Source of the DNA: Pseudacidovorax intermedius
Lineage (GTDB): Bacteria > Pseudomonadota > Gammaproteobacteria > Burkholderiales > Burkholderiaceae_C
Length of the DNA: 64,000 nucleotides
Direction: 5' to 3'
Assembly: GCF_003350475.1 (NCBI RefSeq)
Contig: NZ_QQAV01000003.1
Span: 487,778 to 551,777, forward strand
In this document: positions 19,555 through 28,569 of the stretch, piece by piece
Layout: each line of letters opens with the position of its first letter
Position numbering within the stretch: the stretch's first letter is position 1
Notes under the pieces: generated by a model
Told to the model about the DNA's origin: nothing
Databases searched by the model: none
Seen by the model: the letters and a program-made list of their open reading frames with translations, nothing else
Position numbers and translations under genes: made by a program

Positions 19555-19655
19555 CCGCCCCCAGTCTTCGCGCACTTCGTGTCGCTTCGCCACCCCCCTC
19601 ACGGGGGCACACCCAGCGGCCTGGCGAAGCCAGTTCCGCGGGTGCCGCGCGCGTG
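19555..19655. repeat. Twin-hairpin intergenic repeat, copy A (ugpA-ugpE gap)
   Basis: Starts just after the ugpA stop. It contains CACTTCGTGT, a C5/G5 hairpin (CCCCCTCACGGGGG) and a second hairpin CTGGC-GAA-GCCAG, then TTCCGCGGGTG. It is alignable end to end with the copy in the ugpE-ugpC gap. No coding potential. It resembles short intergenic repeats I associate with Comamonadaceae genomes. Confidence 0.75.
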
Positions 19656-19704
19656 GCCTGCTCCGCGGCCTTCGGAATCCTGACCCACCTGCTGGAGTCG
19701 CATC

Positions 19705-20556
19705 ATGGTTGAGCGCCGCCCGGGCCTGACGGTCCTTTCGCATGTGGTGCTCCTGCTGGGCATCCTGATCATCGCCTTCCCGATCTACCTGGCCTTCGTG
19801 GCCTCGACGCACACGCGCGACGAGATCGTGCAGGTGCCCATGCCGCTCACGCCCGGCAAGCACCTGATCGAGAACTACACCGCCGCCCTCACCGGCACCG
19901 CCGAGACGCAGGGATCCAAGGCGGCCGTGGGTCGCATGATGTGGGTGAGCCTGGTCACGGCACTGGTGATCGCTATCGGCAAGATCGCCATCTCGCTGCT
20001 GTCGGCCTTCGCCATCGTGTACTTCCGCTTCCCGTTCAAGAAGCTCGTCTTCTGGATGATTTTCGTGACGCTGATGTTGCCGGTGGAGGTGCGCATCCTG
20101 CCCACCTACAAGGTCCTGTCGGACCTCAACATGCTCAACACCTATGCGGGCCTGACGGTGCCGCTGATCGCCTCGGCCACGGCCACCTTCCTGTTCCGGC
20201 AGTTCTTCCTGTCGGTGCCGGACGAGTTGGTCGAGGCAGCGCGCATCGATGGCGCGGGACCGATGCGCTTCTTCAAGGACGTGCTGGTGCCGCTGTCGCA
20301 GACCTCGATCGCGGCGCTGTTCGTCATCCAGTTCATCTACGGCTGGAACCAGTACCTCTGGCCGCTGCTGGCCACGACCACCGAGGACATGTATCCGGTG
20401 GTGATCGGCATCAAGCGGATGATCGCCAGCGGCGATGCGGCCAACGACTGGAACATCATCATGGCCACGGCGATCCTGGCGCTGCTGCCGCCGGCCGTGG
20501 TGGTGGTGCTGATGCAGAAGTGGTTCGTCAAGGGCCTCGTCGACACCGAGAAATGA
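19705..20556 (+). CDS. ugpE: sn-Glycerol-3-phosphate ABC transporter permease UgpE
   Basis: The second permease subunit, 283 residues (E. coli 281), with six predicted membrane spans. It begins MVERRPGLTVLSHVVLLLGI and has the EAA motif EAARIDGAGPMRFFKDVLVP. Typical UgpE blocks are STHTRDEIVQ near the N-terminus and YGWNQYLWPLLATT near the C-terminus, which ends VKGLVDTEK. It forms the translocation pathway with UgpA and docks UgpC. It is flanked on both sides by copies of the same intergenic repeat, which is unusual inside an operon. Confidence 0.96.
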   Translation: MVERRPGLTVLSHVVLLLGILIIAFPIYLAFVASTHTRDEIVQVPMPLTPGKHLIENYTAALTGTAETQGSKAAVGRMMWVSLVTALVIAIGKIAISLLSAFAIVYFRFPFKKLVFWMIFVTLMLPVEVRILPTYKVLSDLNMLNTYAGLTVPLIASATATFLFRQFFLSVPDELVEAARIDGAGPMRFFKDVLVPLSQTSIAALFVIQFIYGWNQYLWPLLATTTEDMYPVVIGIKRMIASGDAANDWNIIMATAILALLPPAVVVVLMQKWFVKGLVDTEK

Positions 20557-20655
20557 GCCCACCCCCGTTTCTTGCTCACTTCGTGTAGCCGAATCCCCCC
20601 TCAAGGGGGCGACACCGACGGCCCGGCGGAGCCGGTTCCGTGGTGTCTCCCGCCT
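20557..20655. repeat. Twin-hairpin intergenic repeat, copy B (ugpE-ugpC gap)
   Basis: Same layout as copy A: CACTTCGTGT, C5/G5 hairpin (CCCCCTCAAGGGGG), second hairpin CCGGC-GGA-GCCGG, then TTCCGTGGTGTC. Compared with copy A, the second stem changes a T-A pair to a C-G pair, a compensatory change that supports a conserved RNA or cruciform structure. Confidence 0.75.
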
Positions 20656-20699
20656 GCAGCGGGCCACCTCCAACGTTGCAACCTATTTCCAGTTCTTTT

Positions 20700-21707
<1,008 letters not shown>

Positions 21708-21755
21708 CACCCCCATGCCGCTTCGCGGCCTGCTGAGTGAACTCCAAGGTAAGCC

Positions 21756-22502
21756 ATGAACCTCCTGCATCCCTGGCCCTATCCCCGCTGGATCGCCCAC
21801 CGCGGCGCCGGCAAGCTCGCGCCGGAGAACACGCTGGCCGCCTTCCGGCTCGGCGCGGAATACGGCTATCGCATGTTCGAGTGCGATGCCAAGCTCAGCC
21901 AGGATGGCGTGATCTTCCTGATGCACGACGCCACGCTAGGGCGCACGACCGGCATGCCTGGCATCGGCGGCGATCAGCCGTGGACCGCGCTGTCTCAGCT
22001 CGACGCGGGCCGCTGGCATTCGCGGCGCTACGCGGGCGAGCCGCTGCCCACGCTGGCCGCGCTGGCGCGCTTCTGCCTGGCGAACGGCCATCTGCTCAAC
22101 ATCGAGATCAAGCCCACGCCCGGGACCGACGCTGAGACCGGTGCCGCCGTGGCGCGCGAGGCCGCGCGGCTGTGGACCGATGCAGCCGTGCCGCCACTGC
22201 TCAGCTCCTTCCGCCCCGATGCGCTTGCGGCTGCACGCGATGCGGCGCCGGCCTTGCCGCGGGCCCTGCTGCTCGACACCATGCCCGGCGACTGGCTGGA
22301 CATCGCCCGCCAGCTCGGCTGCGTGGCCATCGTCTGCAACCACGCGCTGTGGGATGCGCAGACCGTGGCCGACGCCCGCGCCGCCGGCTTCCGGCAACTG
22401 AGCTACACGGTGAACGACGAATGGGCGGCGCAGCGGCTCATCGATCTGGGCACCGACGGCATCATCACGGATCGGGTCGACCTGTTCTCGCCGGCGGGCT
22501 GA
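21756..22502 (+). CDS. ugpQ: Glycerophosphodiester phosphodiesterase UgpQ
   Basis: A cytoplasmic enzyme of 248 residues that hydrolyses glycerophosphodiesters to glycerol-3-phosphate and the alcohol. GDPD landmarks are IAHRGAGKLAPENTLAAF (catalytic His and Glu), MFECDAKLSQDGVIFLMHD (Glu, Asp and catalytic His) and IEIKPTPG. There is no signal peptide, so it acts on diesters imported by UgpBAEC. It closes the five-gene ugp set, with AAGGTAAGCC before the ATG. Confidence 0.96.
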   Translation: MNLLHPWPYPRWIAHRGAGKLAPENTLAAFRLGAEYGYRMFECDAKLSQDGVIFLMHDATLGRTTGMPGIGGDQPWTALSQLDAGRWHSRRYAGEPLPTLAALARFCLANGHLLNIEIKPTPGTDAETGAAVAREAARLWTDAAVPPLLSSFRPDALAAARDAAPALPRALLLDTMPGDWLDIARQLGCVAIVCNHALWDAQTVADARAAGFRQLSYTVNDEWAAQRLIDLGTDGIITDRVDLFSPAG

Positions 22503-22558
22503 CCGCCTGATCGTCTGGCGCCCCTTCGCGCTTGAAGGGTGCAGGCCTCGGGGGGCGA

Positions 22559-22570
22559 TCGCATGCGATG
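22559..22570. other. 12-bp perfect palindrome after ugpQ
   Basis: ATCGCATGCGAT, flanked by GGGGC on the left and GCCCC on the right with one unpaired G. It could fold into a longer hairpin between ugpQ and the DUF3772 gene. No T-tract follows, so its role is unclear. Confidence 0.3.
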
Positions 22571-22618
22571 CCCCACGCTGCCAGCGCCGGCCGACAGGCC
22601 CCGCAGACCGCGCTGCCT

Positions 22619-25084
22619 ATGATCCAGCGGATGCGCCCGACTCCGCGTCTTCTCTTCCTCTTCGCCCTCTGGCTGGCCTTGTGGACGGGCCTGCCCCACC
22701 TGCCAACGGCCTGGGCCCAGCCCGCCTCCGGCGCCTCGACCCCCGCCACGCAGGCCGATGCGCCGGCCGACATTGCCACGCTGCGATCCCAGCTCACGGC
22801 CCTGCCCAAATCGGCCGAGACGAGCGACGAGGCCCGCCTTCTGGTGCGCCAGGTCGACGCCATCGGCACCGCGGCGCAGAAGCTGATCGACCTGCGCACG
22901 GGCCAGCTCAACGACCTGAACGCCCGCCTGGGTGAGCTCGGACCGGCACCGGCAGCCGGGACCACCGAAGACCCCGACATCACCCGCCAGCGCGCCACGC
23001 TCACGCGCGAGCGCAATGGCGTCGACGCCGACATCCGCCTGGCGCGACTGGTGGTGGTCGATGCCCAGCAGCGCGCCACCGAACTGCTGAACAAGCGCCG
23101 CCAGGACTTCGAGGCGCGCCTGACCGAACGCACCGCCTCGCCCTTGTCGCCGGTGTTCTGGCGCGCAATCGCCGACGCCTGGCCGGACGACCGCGACCGG
23201 CTGGCACCGCTGCTGGCCGAACTGCGCACGGCCGCCGCCGCAGCGCTGTCGCCCGAGAACCGCGGCGTGGTACTGGGCGCATTGCTGCTGGCACTGGGGG
23301 TGATCACGCTCGGCAACATGCTGGCCGAGCGCGGCCTGGTGGCGCTGGCGCAGCGCATCCTGCCCGGCGGCCGTCTGCGGCGTTCGCTGCTGGTGATCGC
23401 CGTCGTGCTCGTCAACATGCTGCTGGTGGCGCTGGCCCTGCACGGCTTCCGCGCACTGCTCGAAGACCGGCAACTGCTCGGCGAGGCGGCGCGGGAGATG
23501 GTGAAGGAGCTGATCGGCGTCGCGCTGTTCATGACCTTCGTGCTGAGCCTGGGCCGCGCCCTGCTGGCGAACGCGCGGCGCTCCTGGCGGTTGCCGCCCA
23601 TCGCGGACGCCATGGCGCTGCGGCTGCGGCCCTTTCCTTTGCTGGTCGCCATCGTCGGCGCACTGGTCTGGATACCGGCGCAGGTGAATGCGCTGGTGGA
23701 GGCCAGCTATGCGGCGCTGCAGGCGACGCAGGCGGCCACCGCCGCAGCCCTGACGATGCTGGTGGCCCTGCTGATGTTCCGGCTGCGGCCGGCCGCGACG
23801 GGCGGCGCCGTTGGCGCGGCCCAGGCCGCCGCCCCCGACGCGGCCCGCCCGGCCGATGCCGGTGATGGCACCTCGGCCACCCAGACGATCCGGCCGGTAT
23901 GGGTCGGCCTGCTGCGTGGCCTGGTCGGCGTGGTGCTGCTGGCCGTGGTGGCGCTGCTCGTCAGCGGCTACGTGGCGCTGGCCAGCCTGGTGGCCAGCCA
24001 ACTGATCTGGACCGGCATCGTGGGCTGTGCCTTCTACGTGCTGTTCAAGTTCGTCGACGACCTGTGCATGGCGCTGCTCGCGGCGCGCAGCGCCACCGGG
24101 CAGAGGCTGGCGGCCAGCTTCGGCCTGCAGCCCACGCGGCTGGACCAGGCCGCGGTGCTGCTGTCGGGCGTGTTGCGGCTCGCGCTGTTCTTCTATCTCG
24201 TCATCACGCTGATGGCGCCGCTGGGCACGGGCCCGGAAGAAGTGGTGCAGCGCTCGGGCCAGTTCGGCAGCGGCCTTCAGGTGGGCGAGTTCCAGTTCGT
24301 GCCCGCGGCCCTGTTCAGCGCCCTGGCGGTGTTGGTGGCCGGCTTCATCGCCCTGCGGGTGCTGCGCGTCTGGCTGGACACGCGCTACTTCCCGGCCTCG
24401 GGCCTGGAGCCCGGCATGCGCAGCTCGCTCACCACGCTGCTGGGCTATGCGGGCGGTGTGCTGGTGGTGGCGATGGCGCTGTCGGCGCTGGGCATCGGCA
24501 TCAACCGCATCGCCTGGATCGCCAGCGCCCTGTCGGTGGGCATCGGCTTCGGCCTGCAGGCCATCGTGCAGAACTTCATCTCGGGCCTGATCCTGCTGGC
24601 CGAGCGGCCGGTGAAGGTGGGCGACTGGGTCGTGCTGGGCACCACCGAGGGCGATGTGCGTCGCATCAATGTGCGCGCCACTGAGATTCAGCTGGCCGAC
24701 CGCTCCACGGTGATCGTGCCTAACTCGGAGTTCATCACCAAGACCGTGCGCAACATGACGCTGGCCAATGCCGAGGGCCGCGTGCTGATCCGCCTGCCGA
24801 TGCCGCTGGCCAGCGATGCGCGCCATGTGCGCGAGCTGATGCTGGCGGCCTGTGCGGCGCATCCGTCCATCCTGCCGACGCCGGCACCGTCGGTGTCGCT
24901 CGAAGGCATCGAGAACGGCATGCTGATTTTCCAGGCCATCGCCTACGTCAACAGCCCGCGCGTGGCCGGCGGGGTGAAGAGCGACCTTCTCTTCACCATG
25001 CTGGAGGACTTCAAGCGCGCCGGCCTGCCGCTGGTCACGCCGGTGGTGGCGGCAACGCCGCCGGCGCCCGCGCCGCTGGCCTGA
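22619..25084 (+). CDS. DUF3772 mechanosensitive ion channel family protein
   Basis: A large MscS-type channel of 821 residues. It has an N-terminal export signal (RLLFLFALWLALWTGLPHLP, then TAWAQ), a periplasmic DUF3772 helical region to about residue 180, and about ten transmembrane segments. The C-terminal MscS pore domain begins GIGFGLQAIVQNFISGLILL (near 640), continuing with RPVKVGDWVVLGTTEGDVRR and IVPNSEFITKTVRN. It probably opens during hypo-osmotic shock. Start choice between 22619 and 22631 is open. It follows ugpQ by 116 bp and is convergent with the Bug receptor gene. Confidence 0.9.
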   Translation: MIQRMRPTPRLLFLFALWLALWTGLPHLPTAWAQPASGASTPATQADAPADIATLRSQLTALPKSAETSDEARLLVRQVDAIGTAAQKLIDLRTGQLNDLNARLGELGPAPAAGTTEDPDITRQRATLTRERNGVDADIRLARLVVVDAQQRATELLNKRRQDFEARLTERTASPLSPVFWRAIADAWPDDRDRLAPLLAELRTAAAAALSPENRGVVLGALLLALGVITLGNMLAERGLVALAQRILPGGRLRRSLLVIAVVLVNMLLVALALHGFRALLEDRQLLGEAAREMVKELIGVALFMTFVLSLGRALLANARRSWRLPPIADAMALRLRPFPLLVAIVGALVWIPAQVNALVEASYAALQATQAATAAALTMLVALLMFRLRPAATGGAVGAAQAAAPDAARPADAGDGTSATQTIRPVWVGLLRGLVGVVLLAVVALLVSGYVALASLVASQLIWTGIVGCAFYVLFKFVDDLCMALLAARSATGQRLAASFGLQPTRLDQAAVLLSGVLRLALFFYLVITLMAPLGTGPEEVVQRSGQFGSGLQVGEFQFVPAALFSALAVLVAGFIALRVLRVWLDTRYFPASGLEPGMRSSLTTLLGYAGGVLVVAMALSALGIGINRIAWIASALSVGIGFGLQAIVQNFISGLILLAERPVKVGDWVVLGTTEGDVRRINVRATEIQLADRSTVIVPNSEFITKTVRNMTLANAEGRVLIRLPMPLASDARHVRELMLAACAAHPSILPTPAPSVSLEGIENGMLIFQAIAYVNSPRVAGGVKSDLLFTMLEDFKRAGLPLVTPVVAATPPAPAPLA

Positions 25085-25175
25085 GCGCCAGAGCGTCGCG
25101 GCAGGGCCGGAACGGAGGGGCGTGCCGCGATCGATCGGGCTTGTGCTCGGCAGGAACGCGCCGCGGGCGCGCCGC

Positions 25176-26144
25176 TCACTCCGGCCGGTAATCCATCATC
25201 CGGATCGTCTCGCCGAAGCGCTGCCAGTCCGACTTGACCAACTGTGCGAATTCGGCCGGCGGCGCGCCACCCGGCGCAAAGCCGACGTTGAGGTACAGGT
25301 CGCGCATCTGCGGCGCGGCGATGGCGCGGGCGATCTCATTCTGGAGGTGAGCGACCGCGTCGGAAGGCGTGCCGCGGGGCGCGAAGACGCCGATCCAGCC
25401 ATCCATCTCCACGGAGGGATGACCCAGTTCCCGGATGGTGGGCACCTCAGGAAAGGCCGGCAGGCGCTTGGGCCCCAGATAGGCCATGGCCTTGAGGCGC
25501 CCGGCCTTGATCAACTGCCCCACCGAGCCAGCCGCTGGTCCCCAGCCCAGCGCGACCTGCCCGCCAGCGATGTCGCGCACCTGGTCGCCCGAGGCCTTGT
25601 AGTGCACGGCCACCATGTCCACGCCCAGCGACTTCGCCAGCAGCACGCCGCCGAAATGCGAGATGGTGCCGGGGCTGTAGGTGCCATAGCTCACGCTGCC
25701 CTTGGGCTGGGCCTGCAACCATTTGGCCAGACCCGCGAAGTCGTTAGCCGGCATCGACGGGCCGGTCAGCAGCAGCAGACTCCCGCGGCCCATGTCCGTC
25801 ACGGGCATGAGATCGGTGAGCGTGTTGTACGGCCAGCTCGGATAGGCCTGCGGATTGATGACCACGCCGGCCTGGACCGTCACCAGCAGCGTGTTGCCGT
25901 CCGGCGGGCTGCTGGCCACCACCTGTCCGCCGATGCGGCCCTGGGCGCCGGCGCGGTTCTCGACCAGAACCGGTCGGCCCAGGCTCTGGCCCAGGCGCTC
26001 GGCCAGGGGCCGCAACAGCGCATCCATGCCGCCGCCGGGCTGGTCGGTGGTGACGATGCGCAGGGGCGTCTGCGCCCGCGCCGGCAGGGGCGCGAAGGCA
26101 GGCAAGGCCGCCAGGCCGGCGGCAAGCAGTTCTCGGCGTTGCAT
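25176..26144 (-). CDS. Bug/TctC-family tripartite tricarboxylate transporter substrate-binding protein
   Basis: A periplasmic receptor of 322 residues. The signal peptide MQRRELLAAGLAALPAFAPL, then PARAQ, has a twin-arginine-like RR but is short and hydrophobic, so Sec export is equally likely. Family blocks are LRIVTTDQPGGGMDALLRPL, RPVLVENRAGAQGRIGG, YNTLTDLMPV and PTIRELGHPSVEM. Bug proteins bind carboxylates or similar small ligands; most, including this one, have no adjacent TctAB membrane genes. ACAGGAGACAACC precedes the ATG. It is the last gene of the sulfatase block, so its ligand may be a product or substrate of that pathway (inference). Confidence 0.92.
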   Translation of the reverse strand: MQRRELLAAGLAALPAFAPLPARAQTPLRIVTTDQPGGGMDALLRPLAERLGQSLGRPVLVENRAGAQGRIGGQVVASSPPDGNTLLVTVQAGVVINPQAYPSWPYNTLTDLMPVTDMGRGSLLLLTGPSMPANDFAGLAKWLQAQPKGSVSYGTYSPGTISHFGGVLLAKSLGVDMVAVHYKASGDQVRDIAGGQVALGWGPAAGSVGQLIKAGRLKAMAYLGPKRLPAFPEVPTIRELGHPSVEMDGWIGVFAPRGTPSDAVAHLQNEIARAIAAPQMRDLYLNVGFAPGGAPPAEFAQLVKSDWQRFGETIRMMDYRPE

Positions 26145-26188
26145 GGTTGTCTCCTGTCGTTGTGTTGTTCCACGGGCGATGCGATGGG

Positions 26189-28504
26189 CTACTGCCGGGC
26201 CATCTCCACCAGCGCCAGCAGTTCGGGATCGAGGCGCTGCAACGGATCGAGCTGGTACTCGACGCGGAACAGCCGCGCGCCCTGCAGCACGAACGGTGCC
26301 TCGTAGTGGGAAACCGGACTGCCGCGGTCCAGCCCGATGTCCAGGCCCGAGAAGGACACCTGGCTGTTGAAGCCCAGCATGCGCGTGTCCAGCCGGCCCA
26401 CGGGCTCGCCGTCCATGAGCAGCGTGGCGGTGCGGGTGGAGGGCATGATGGTCATCCCGATCACCGGCAGCCGCACCCGCACCCAGGGACCGAGTCGCAT
26501 CTGCAGGCCCAGCACATGGTGGCCGGGCGTGAAGGGGCGCTCCGAGACGATGAGGTGGTGGCGCCCGCCGACATTCATGTCGTGCACCAGGTGGCCGTTC
26601 TTGAGGTACAGGCTGTAGCCACAGGTGGCGTCGCCATGGGCCACCAGCACGCCCTGCGCATCGGCGCGGTCGATGCGCACATAGGCTTCGATGCGGTAGT
26701 CGCGGCTGCGCACGTCGGGCGCCACGTCGTTGGGCAGGTGGCCCATGCCGGCATGCAGCACGAACTGCGTGCGCGGGCCGTGCACGCGCCGGCCGTTCTC
26801 GGCAAAGCGCGGCGCGAAGCGGTCGTCCAGCGGCAGCACCTGGTTGGCCTCGGCCTCGCGCCACCACAGGGCCTTGAGTGCCTCCAGCCGCTCGGGATGC
26901 ACGGCCGCCAGGTCGCGCGTCTCCGAGAAGTCCTCGTCCAGGTGGTAGAGCTCCCACACGTCGGCCTCGAAAGGCGTGTTGACGGCATGCCAGGCCACGG
27001 CCTTCCAGCCCTCGTGCCACAGGCCGCGGTGGCCGAACATCTCGAAGTACTGCGGACCGCGCTGCCAGGCGGCGGCGGGGTCGCGCAGGCAGGCGGCGAA
27101 GCTCTGGCCGGTCATGGGCTGTGCGGCGACGCCCTCCACCTGCGTGGGCGGCGCCAGCTTCAGCAGGTCGAGCACCGTGGGTGCCAGGTCGCTGACGTGG
27201 CAGAAGCCTTTCCACAGCGCGCCGTCGCCCGCGATGCCGCGCGGCCAGGAGACGACCAGCGGATCGCGGATGCCGCCGCCATGCGTGTTCTGCTTGTAGC
27301 GCTTGAGCGGGGTGTTGGCCGTCATCGCCCAGCCGTAGGGAAAGTTGCTGTGCGTGTCGGGCCCGCCGATGTCGTCGATGCGCGCCAGCTTGGTCTGCAG
27401 CGTCTCCTGCAGCAGGTTGAAGGGGCCCATGGCATTGACCATGCCGAGCGGGCCGCCCTCCTGGCTGGCACCGTTGTCGGAAAGCACGAGGATCAGCGTG
27501 TCATCGCGCAGGCCCGCTTCCTTCAGGAAGGCAACGAGCCGCCCCAGGTGCTGGTCCGCATGGTCGAGCATCGCGGCATAGGCGGCCTGCAGGCGGGTGA
27601 ACAGAGGCTGCTGCTCGGACGGCAGCGCGTCCCAGGCCTCGACGCCGGGGTTGCGTTCGGGCAACTGCGTGCCGGGCGGCACGACGCCCATCGCGATCTG
27701 ACGCGCCAGGCGGCGGGCGCGCTCCTCGTCCCAACCATGGGCGAAGCGCTGGTCGTAGTGCGCGATGAGTTCGGCCGGCGCCTGATGCGGCGCGTGGCAG
27801 GCACCCAGGGCCAGAAAAGTGAACCAGGGCTGGCGCGGCCGGTCGGCCTGGTGGTCCGCGATCATGCGAATGGCCTGGGTCACCAGGTCCTCGGTCAGGT
27901 GGTAGCCGGTCTCGTAGGTGCCGGGGGCGGCGATGAGCGTGTTGTCCTGGACCAGCTCGGGGCTGTACTGGTCGGTCTCGGCATCGAGGAAGCCGTAGAA
28001 GCGGTCGAAGCCCCGGCGCAGCGGCCAGCCGTCGTAGGGGCCGCCGGGGCCGGTCTCGCTGACGGGCGTGACATGCCACTTGCCGACCATGTAGTTGTTG
28101 TAGCCGTGCGGGCGCAGCATCTCGGCCAGTGTGGGCGCATCGCGCGCGATCTTGCCGCGGTAGCCTGGGTAGCCCGAGTCGAAGTTGGCCAGGCATCCCA
28201 TGCCCACCGCATGATGGTTGCGCCCCGTGAGCAGCGAGGCCCGCGTGGTCGAGCACATGGCCGTGGTGTGGAAGCCGGTGCAGCGCACGCCCTGCCGCGC
28301 CAGCGCGTCGATGGTGGGCGTGGCGATGTCGGAGCCGTAGCAGCCGAAGTCGGAGAAGCCGACGTCGTCGAACAGCACCACCAGCACATTGGGCGTGCCG
28401 GGCTTGGGGCGGGCGGGCTCGGGCCACCAGGGGCGCGACTCGGCCAGGGTGCGGCCGGCGTGGCCCTGGTAGGTGGGGGCTTCGGGCGGTTGGGCGGCGG
28501 GCAT
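26189..28504 (-). CDS. Type I (formylglycine-dependent) arylsulfatase family protein
   Basis: A 771-residue sulfatase of the alkaline-phosphatase superfamily. Metal ligands are seen in NVLVVLFDDVGFSDFGCYG (about 39-57) and in LSDNGASQEGGP. The modification site is Cys84-Ser-Thr-Thr-Arg88 followed by ASLLTGRNHH; the usual core is C-x-P-x-R or C-x-A-x-R, so the Thr at the third place is unusual. No signal peptide is seen, implying a cytoplasmic enzyme. The roughly 200-residue C-terminal region is a beta-rich sandwich-like extension (FVLHAGMGHLPNDVAPDVRS). It hydrolyses sulfate esters; substrate unknown. CCAGGAGC precedes the ATG. It lies between the GMC oxidoreductase and the Bug receptor on the same strand. 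Confidence 0.93.
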   Translation of the reverse strand: MPAAQPPEAPTYQGHAGRTLAESRPWWPEPARPKPGTPNVLVVLFDDVGFSDFGCYGSDIATPTIDALARQGVRCTGFHTTAMCSTTRASLLTGRNHHAVGMGCLANFDSGYPGYRGKIARDAPTLAEMLRPHGYNNYMVGKWHVTPVSETGPGGPYDGWPLRRGFDRFYGFLDAETDQYSPELVQDNTLIAAPGTYETGYHLTEDLVTQAIRMIADHQADRPRQPWFTFLALGACHAPHQAPAELIAHYDQRFAHGWDEERARRLARQIAMGVVPPGTQLPERNPGVEAWDALPSEQQPLFTRLQAAYAAMLDHADQHLGRLVAFLKEAGLRDDTLILVLSDNGASQEGGPLGMVNAMGPFNLLQETLQTKLARIDDIGGPDTHSNFPYGWAMTANTPLKRYKQNTHGGGIRDPLVVSWPRGIAGDGALWKGFCHVSDLAPTVLDLLKLAPPTQVEGVAAQPMTGQSFAACLRDPAAAWQRGPQYFEMFGHRGLWHEGWKAVAWHAVNTPFEADVWELYHLDEDFSETRDLAAVHPERLEALKALWWREAEANQVLPLDDRFAPRFAENGRRVHGPRTQFVLHAGMGHLPNDVAPDVRSRDYRIEAYVRIDRADAQGVLVAHGDATCGYSLYLKNGHLVHDMNVGGRHHLIVSERPFTPGHHVLGLQMRLGPWVRVRLPVIGMTIMPSTRTATLLMDGEPVGRLDTRMLGFNSQVSFSGLDIGLDRGSPVSHYEAPFVLQGARLFRVEYQLDPLQRLDPELLALVEMARQ

Positions 28505-28569
28505 GGGCGAGCTCCTGGGTCATGGGTGCCGAATAGGCGAACTGCAGGCGGGCTGCGGATTCGCGCGGA

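Noticed and set aside
19555..20655. Possible insertion sequence or mobile-element remnant in the ugp operon
   Set aside because: The two elements are about 100 bp, noncoding, lack terminal inverted repeats with target duplications, and do not disrupt any gene; they fit a small structured repeat.
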